64,000 nucleotides of DNA from an uncultured Aquimarina sp. Its GTDB lineage: Bacteria > Bacteroidota > Bacteroidia > Flavobacteriales > Flavobacteriaceae. The notes beneath the pieces are model-generated. The model was given only the letters and a program-made list of their open reading frames with translations, was not told where the DNA came from and ran no database searches. How positions within the stretch are numbered: the first letter of the stretch is position 1; every line of letters starts with the position of its first letter. A program made the position numbers and the translations under genes. This document shows positions 60,166 to 64,000 of this stretch, in pieces. The DNA is taken from the NCBI GenBank assembly GCA_947498815.1, contig CANMLU010000005.1, positions 286,082 through 350,081 of the forward strand. Reading direction: 5' to 3'.

Positions 60166-61260
60166 ATGCAAATCAAAGAGGTCATACAACACCTTGAATC
60201 CTTAGCACCACAAGCCTATGCAGAAGATTTCGACAATGTAGGCTTATTGGTTGGAGATTCTACCACTGAAGTAACCGGAATTCTGGTCACTTTAGATACT
60301 TTGGAAATTATTATTGACGAAGCGATAGAAAACAAATGCAACCTTATTGTGAGTTTTCACCCCATAGTTTTTAAGGGTATTAAAAAGTTTAATGGTAACA
60401 ATTATGTCGAACGTGTAGTAATGAAAGCCATCAAACATGATATTGCTATTTACTCTATTCATACGGCTTTAGATAACGCATTAGAAGGTGTTAATAATAT
60501 GATGTGCGAACAACTCGGACTTATAAATCGTAGAATTTTAATCCCCCAGAGCGGAAGTATCAAGAAGCTAACCACCTATGCTGCAACTGCAGAAGCTCAA
60601 GCTCTATTATCTAAGCTCTTTGAAGCCGGAGCGGGCTCTATAGGTAACTATGATGATTGTAGTTTTTCCTTGGAAGGAAGAGGAACCTTTAAGGCCTCTC
60701 CAAATGCGAATCCTTCTATTGGCGAGATTGGAAAAATTCACTCCGAAAAAGAAACGCAAATACAAGTTACTTTTCCAAGGCACAAAGAAAGCAACATCCT
60801 AAAAGCACTTTTTGAAAATCATTCATATGAAGAAGTAGCGTATGAAATCATTACTCTCGAAAATAAAAATCAAAATATAGGAATGGGAATGATTGGAGAA
60901 TTAGCCGAAGCAACCGAAGAATTAGAATTCTTGAAAAATCTGAAGAAAGTGTTTAAAACGGGATGTGTAAAACATTCTTCATTACGAAATAAACCGATTA
61001 AGAAAGTAGCTGTTTTAGGAGGTAGCGGAAGTTTTGCTATCAAGAATGCTCAACGTGCAGGAGCCGACATATTTATCACTTCAGATCTTAAATACCATCA
61101 ATTTTATGAGGCCGAAGGCAAGATTATTTTGGCAGATATTGGACATTATGAAAGCGAACAATACACAAAAAACCTAATTGTTACTTATCTTAGAAAAAAA
61201 ATCAGTAATTTTGCAATCATTTTATCGGATAAAAACACCAATCCAATTCAATACATATAA
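60166..61260 (+). CDS. Nif3-like dinuclear metal-centre protein
   Basis: 364 residues of the Nif3/YbgI family with two metal sites: SFHPIVFKGIKK, YSIHTALDN and GHYESEQY (His/Glu ligands). Residues about 130-240 include the inserted PII-like domain found in the longer bacterial forms. It is annotated in some families as a GTP cyclohydrolase type 2-like protein, but the function is unsettled. The next gene starts three bases after its stop, which is typical of this pair. Confidence 0.92.
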   Translation: MQIKEVIQHLESLAPQAYAEDFDNVGLLVGDSTTEVTGILVTLDTLEIIIDEAIENKCNLIVSFHPIVFKGIKKFNGNNYVERVVMKAIKHDIAIYSIHTALDNALEGVNNMMCEQLGLINRRILIPQSGSIKKLTTYAATAEAQALLSKLFEAGAGSIGNYDDCSFSLEGRGTFKASPNANPSIGEIGKIHSEKETQIQVTFPRHKESNILKALFENHSYEEVAYEIITLENKNQNIGMGMIGELAEATEELEFLKNLKKVFKTGCVKHSSLRNKPIKKVAVLGGSGSFAIKNAQRAGADIFITSDLKYHQFYEAEGKIILADIGHYESEQYTKNLIVTYLRKKISNFAIILSDKNTNPIQYI

Positions 61261-61263
61261 AAT

Positions 61264-62040
61264 ATGGCAAAGAAAGAAGTTACTGTTGAGCAAAAATTAA
61301 GAGCACTTTATGACCTGCAATTAATTGACTCTAGAGTTGATGAGATCAGAAACGTTCGTGGAGAGTTACCTCTAGAGGTTGAGGATCTTGAAGATGAAGT
61401 AGCCGGATTAAATAAAAGATTAGAAAAGTTAAATGCAGATCTTGAAACTATTGATGATAGTATTAAGAATAAGAAAAACCTAATCGAAGAAGCCAAAGCA
61501 CTTATCAAAAAATACGGGGAGCAACAGAAAAATGTACGTAACAACCGTGAGTATAACTCTCTTAGTAAAGAGGTTGAATTTCAAGAATTAGAAATTCAAT
61601 TGGCAGAAAAGCATATCAAAGAGCACAAAGCTCAAATCATTCAAAAGAATGAAATTATTGGTCAGACCAAAGAGAAACTTTCTGAACGTAATGATCACCT
61701 TACTCATAAAAAAGGAGAACTAGATGCTATACTAGCGGAGACTGAAAAAGAAGAACAAGCTTTAATTTCTAAGTCTGAAGCTTACCAAAAAGATATCGAA
61801 GACAGATTAGTTGCTGCTTATAAAAGAATAAGAGAAAATGTAAAAAACGGATTAGCCGTTGTTCCAATCGAACGTGGCGCTTCTGGAGGATCATTTTTCA
61901 CAATTCCACCACAAGTACAAATGGAAATTGCTTCTCGTAAGAAAATAATTACCGATGAGCATAGTGGAAGAATTCTTGTTGATCAAGAACTTGCCAAAGA
62001 AGAAAAAGAAAAAATGCAAACTCTTTTTTCTAAATTATAA
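61264..62040 (+). CDS. C4-type zinc-ribbon relative that has lost its cysteines
   Basis: 258 residues: an N-terminal coiled-coil hairpin (residues 1-180, heptad-rich, for example LEDEVAGLNKRLEKLNADLE), then a short C-terminal domain. In the family the second part is a zinc ribbon with two CxxC-like pairs; here the positions read GASGGSFF and DEHSGRIL, so all four Cys are Ser, Ser, Asp and Ser, while IPPQVQ and GRILVD around them remain. Zinc binding is therefore not expected. It is paired with the Nif3-like gene 3 bases upstream. Confidence 0.9.
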   Translation: MAKKEVTVEQKLRALYDLQLIDSRVDEIRNVRGELPLEVEDLEDEVAGLNKRLEKLNADLETIDDSIKNKKNLIEEAKALIKKYGEQQKNVRNNREYNSLSKEVEFQELEIQLAEKHIKEHKAQIIQKNEIIGQTKEKLSERNDHLTHKKGELDAILAETEKEEQALISKSEAYQKDIEDRLVAAYKRIRENVKNGLAVVPIERGASGGSFFTIPPQVQMEIASRKKIITDEHSGRILVDQELAKEEKEKMQTLFSKL

Positions 62041-62064
62041 GAAAAAGAATTTCATATAACATAG

Positions 62065-62092
62065 AGCCTCAGTTTTGCTGAGGCTTTTTTTT
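62065..62092 (+). terminator. Terminator after the zinc-ribbon-like gene
   Basis: AGCCTCAG (62065-62072), 5-base loop, CTGAGGCT (62078-62085), then an eight-T run. A clear intrinsic terminator. Confidence 0.93.
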
Positions 62093-62111
62093 ATTCTATA
62101 TTGAAATTAAT

Positions 62112-63353
62112 ATGACACGCATTCTCATCATAGGCTCAGTATGGCCAGAACCTCAATCCTCGGCAGCAGGAAGTAGAATGACACAACTTTTACACCTTTT
62201 TCTATCACAGAAATGGGAAATTACTTTTGCGAGTGCTGCTAGCGACAGTGATCACATGGTAAACCTCATGGCACTTGGAGTCTCTAAAGTTACTATAGAA
62301 CTCAACAATCCAAGCTTTGATCACTTCATTACCCAATTACAACCTGATATTGTGATATTCGATAGATTCATGATCGAAGAGCAATTTGGATGGAGAGTAC
62401 ATAAACATTGTCCCAATGCATTAAAAATATTAAACACCGAAGATCTACACAGCTTAAGAATCACAAGACAAGAAGCCTTTAAAAACAAAAAAACATTTGA
62501 AATAAAGAATCTTTTAAACAGTGATATCGCAAAAAGAGAAATTGCAAGTATGTATCGATGTGATCTTTCTTTACTTATATCCGATTTTGAAGTGAATTTA
62601 CTGAAAGAAACTTTTAAGATTGATGATCAACTATTATGTTATATTCCATTTTTATTAGACCCCATTACCACAAACACTAAAAATGATTGGCCAAACTTCA
62701 ATGAAAGAAAGCATTTTGTTACTATTGGAAATTTTCGTCATGAACCCAATTGGAATAGTATTTTATACTTAAAAGAAACCATTTGGCCTCTGATCAAAAA
62801 AGAACTCCCAGAAGCAGAGATGCATATTTACGGAGCATACTCTACTCCAAAAGTTACTCAATTACATAACGAAAAAGAAAGGTTCCATATCAAAGGCAGA
62901 GCAATAGATGCTGTAGAAGTCGTAAAACATGCTCGCGTTTGCCTGGCGCCTTTGCGTTTTGGAGCCGGTATTAAAGGTAAACTTGCGGAAGCAATGCAAT
63001 GTGGCACACCCAGTGTCACTACTACTATTGGAACAGAAGGAATGCTTGATGAAGAATCCGATTGGAATGGCTTTGTAACAGATGATCCTTTGACTTTTTC
63101 AAAAGCCGCCTCAAGACTCTACACTGATAAAAACCTATGGCAACAATCACAACAAAATGGTATAGAAATTATTAATACCAGATTTCAGAAAGAAAAGTTC
63201 TCCAATATACTCCTTAAGCGTATCAAGAAAATTAAAGACAATATCAATGATCACCGATCAAAAAACTTCCTGGGTAACATGTTACATTTTCACACACTAC
63301 GAAGCACAGAATACATGTCTCGTTGGATAGAAGAAAAAAACAAACCCAGCTGA
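62112..63353 (+). CDS. Glycosyltransferase (GT4-like)
   Basis: 413 residues. The N-terminal Rossmann-like start is TRILIIGSVWPEPQSSAAGS, and the C-terminal nucleotide-sugar domain has FGAGIKGKLAEAMQCGTPSV, the Glu-x7-Glu-like motif of retaining GT4 enzymes. The middle segment (VTIGNFRHEPNWNSILYLKE) is the family's second Rossmann domain. The substrate is unknown; surface polysaccharide synthesis is likely. It is a single gene after a terminator, with no other sugar genes nearby. Confidence 0.85.
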   Translation: MTRILIIGSVWPEPQSSAAGSRMTQLLHLFLSQKWEITFASAASDSDHMVNLMALGVSKVTIELNNPSFDHFITQLQPDIVIFDRFMIEEQFGWRVHKHCPNALKILNTEDLHSLRITRQEAFKNKKTFEIKNLLNSDIAKREIASMYRCDLSLLISDFEVNLLKETFKIDDQLLCYIPFLLDPITTNTKNDWPNFNERKHFVTIGNFRHEPNWNSILYLKETIWPLIKKELPEAEMHIYGAYSTPKVTQLHNEKERFHIKGRAIDAVEVVKHARVCLAPLRFGAGIKGKLAEAMQCGTPSVTTTIGTEGMLDEESDWNGFVTDDPLTFSKAASRLYTDKNLWQQSQQNGIEIINTRFQKEKFSNILLKRIKKIKDNINDHRSKNFLGNMLHFHTLRSTEYMSRWIEEKNKPS

Positions 63354-63441
63354 TTAGAGACATTTATCTTGTGTAATTTCAACAATACATCCACCTATAA
63401 AGGGATATAAACATTATGCTCTTAAACTCTAAAAATAAGAC

Positions 63442-63476
63442 AACAAAAAAAGCCCTTCCAAAAATTTGGAAAAGCT
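63442..63476 (-). terminator. Terminator-like hairpin after rpsT
   Basis: TTCCAAA and TTTGGAA (around 63457-63471) form the stem core, extended by AGC/GCT with a mismatch, and the minus strand has a T-run (63443-63450 is A-rich on the plus strand). Confidence 0.6.
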
Positions 63477-63504
63477 TATTATCTTATAAAATAGGACTTC
63501 TCTA

Positions 63505-63753
63505 CTAAAGAGTCGCTACGTATTTCGCTAATTGAGACTTAAGGTTAGCCGCTTTATTCTTATGAATAACATTATTCTTAGCCAACTTGTCTAACATAGA
63601 AATTACTGTAGGAAACAACGTCTCTGCTTCTTTCTTATCAGCTTCACGTAATTTCTTTATAGCATTACGTGTAGTTTTATGCTGATATCTGTTTCTAAGA
63701 CGTTTTGTCTCACTATTTCTGATTCTTTTTAATGCTGACTTATGATTTGCCAT
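63505..63753 (-). CDS. rpsT: 30S ribosomal protein S20
   Basis: 82 residues, very basic: [20 protein letters not shown] at the start and [19 protein letters not shown] at the end are typical S20 sequences. It binds 16S rRNA as a primary assembly protein. It is separate from other ribosomal genes, as in many bacteria, and two tRNA-Glu genes lie just upstream on the same strand. Confidence 0.98.
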   Translation of the reverse strand: MANHKSALKRIRNSETKRLRNRYQHKTTRNAIKKLREADKKEAETLFPTVISMLDKLAKNNVIHKNKAANLKSQLAKYVATL

Positions 63754-63788
63754 CTCTCTTCTGTTAAATTTTTTATCTATAAAATTTG

Positions 63789-63860
63789 TAGCCCGTAGGG
63801 GAATCGAACCCCTCTTACCAGGATGAAAACCTGGCGTCCTAGCCGATAGACGAACGGGCC
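63789..63860 (-). tRNA. tRNA-Glu (anticodon TTC), copy 1
   Basis: On the minus strand it starts GGCCCGTTCGTCTATC and ends with ACGGGCTA, which closes the 7-bp acceptor stem (G1-U72 wobble at the end). The anticodon stem GCCAGG/CCTGGT encloses the loop TTTTCAT, giving anticodon TTC. The T loop GGTTCGATTCC is intact. CCA is not encoded. It is identical to the copy 140 bases further on. Confidence 0.95.
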
Positions 63861-63928
63861 ATTTTCCCTTTTCAAGGTTTGCAAATTTATAGCTTTCGCT
63901 TTAAACCTGCAATTAATTTCAATATTTG

Positions 63929-64000
63929 TAGCCCGTAGGGGAATCGAACCCCTCTTACCAGGATGAAAACCTGGCGTCCTAGCCGATAGACGAACGGGCC
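63929..64000 (-). tRNA. tRNA-Glu (anticodon TTC), copy 2
   Basis: Identical in all 72 bases to the copy at 63789-63860, including acceptor stem, anticodon loop TTTTCAT and T loop. Its 5' end coincides with the window end, so the gene is complete but its upstream region is outside. The pair suggests a tRNA cluster that may continue further. Confidence 0.95.

Overview
The window looks like chromosomal core DNA of a marine-type member of the Bacteroidota, most likely family Flavobacteriaceae. The evidence is low GC with A-rich ribosome-binding regions, many -7 boxes of the Bacteroidota type (TAnnTTTG), several lipoproteins with acidic residues after the lipobox cysteine, and family-typical genes such as ribosomal protein THX, a DUF1573 protein, a DUF1800/DUF1501 pair and the rsfS-ftsH-LUD-cdsA-psd string. 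I see no prophage, CRISPR array or classical insertion sequence.

Region by region: 1-6109 is the tryptophan operon, entered inside trpG and continuing trpD, an uncharacterised gene, trpC, trpF, trpB and trpA. It is unusually rich in short palindromic repeats, one of them in frame inside trpF. Between trpB and trpA sits a GIY-YIG nuclease gene flanked by hairpin repeats and by a direct duplication of the first 57 bp of trpA. From 6191 to 12603 are a THX protein with a histone-like tail, a uracil-DNA-glycosylase-like protein, a surface-polymer O-acylation operon (MBOAT plus two SGNH proteins) and a TPR membrane protein. An orphan Cys-rich RiPP-like precursor follows (12798-12986). Pyruvate carboxylase, a lipoprotein and a TRAP transporter resembling 2-oxoacid transporters occupy 13050-20677.

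From 20879 to 30884 are yaaA, a VOC protein, a cold-shock protein, a pseudouridine synthase/PASTA pair, ddl, coaD, a second VOC protein, DUF1800/DUF1501, a 21-nt periodic repeat, a GyrI-like protein and a methyltransferase. A minus-strand trio (30890-33223) couples an Lgt-like membrane protein, a multi-cysteine radical SAM enzyme and a small membrane protein, and is a candidate lipid-modifying system. Then come a SulP transporter, an M14 peptidase, NUDIX/pyrE and birA.

From 39240 to 44123 is a growth and envelope operon (rsfS, ftsH, LUD, cdsA, psd, ACBP-like). It is followed by valS, a DUF1573 protein, two tandem bilobed aspartyl proteases, an aminotransferase with murB, an ECF sigma factor, lipA, gap, a TPR hybrid histidine kinase, lpxK, a Nif3-like protein, a zinc-ribbon relative that has lost its cysteines, a glycosyltransferase, rpsT and two identical tRNA-Glu genes at the right edge. 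No gene-free stretch exceeds about 260 bases.

The strongest leads are the GIY-YIG/hairpin insertion in trpBA, the repeat-derived insertion in trpF, the Lgt-like/radical SAM trio, the orphan RiPP precursor and the 21/42-nt repeat at 29115-29240. All calls come from reading the sequence; no database search was run.
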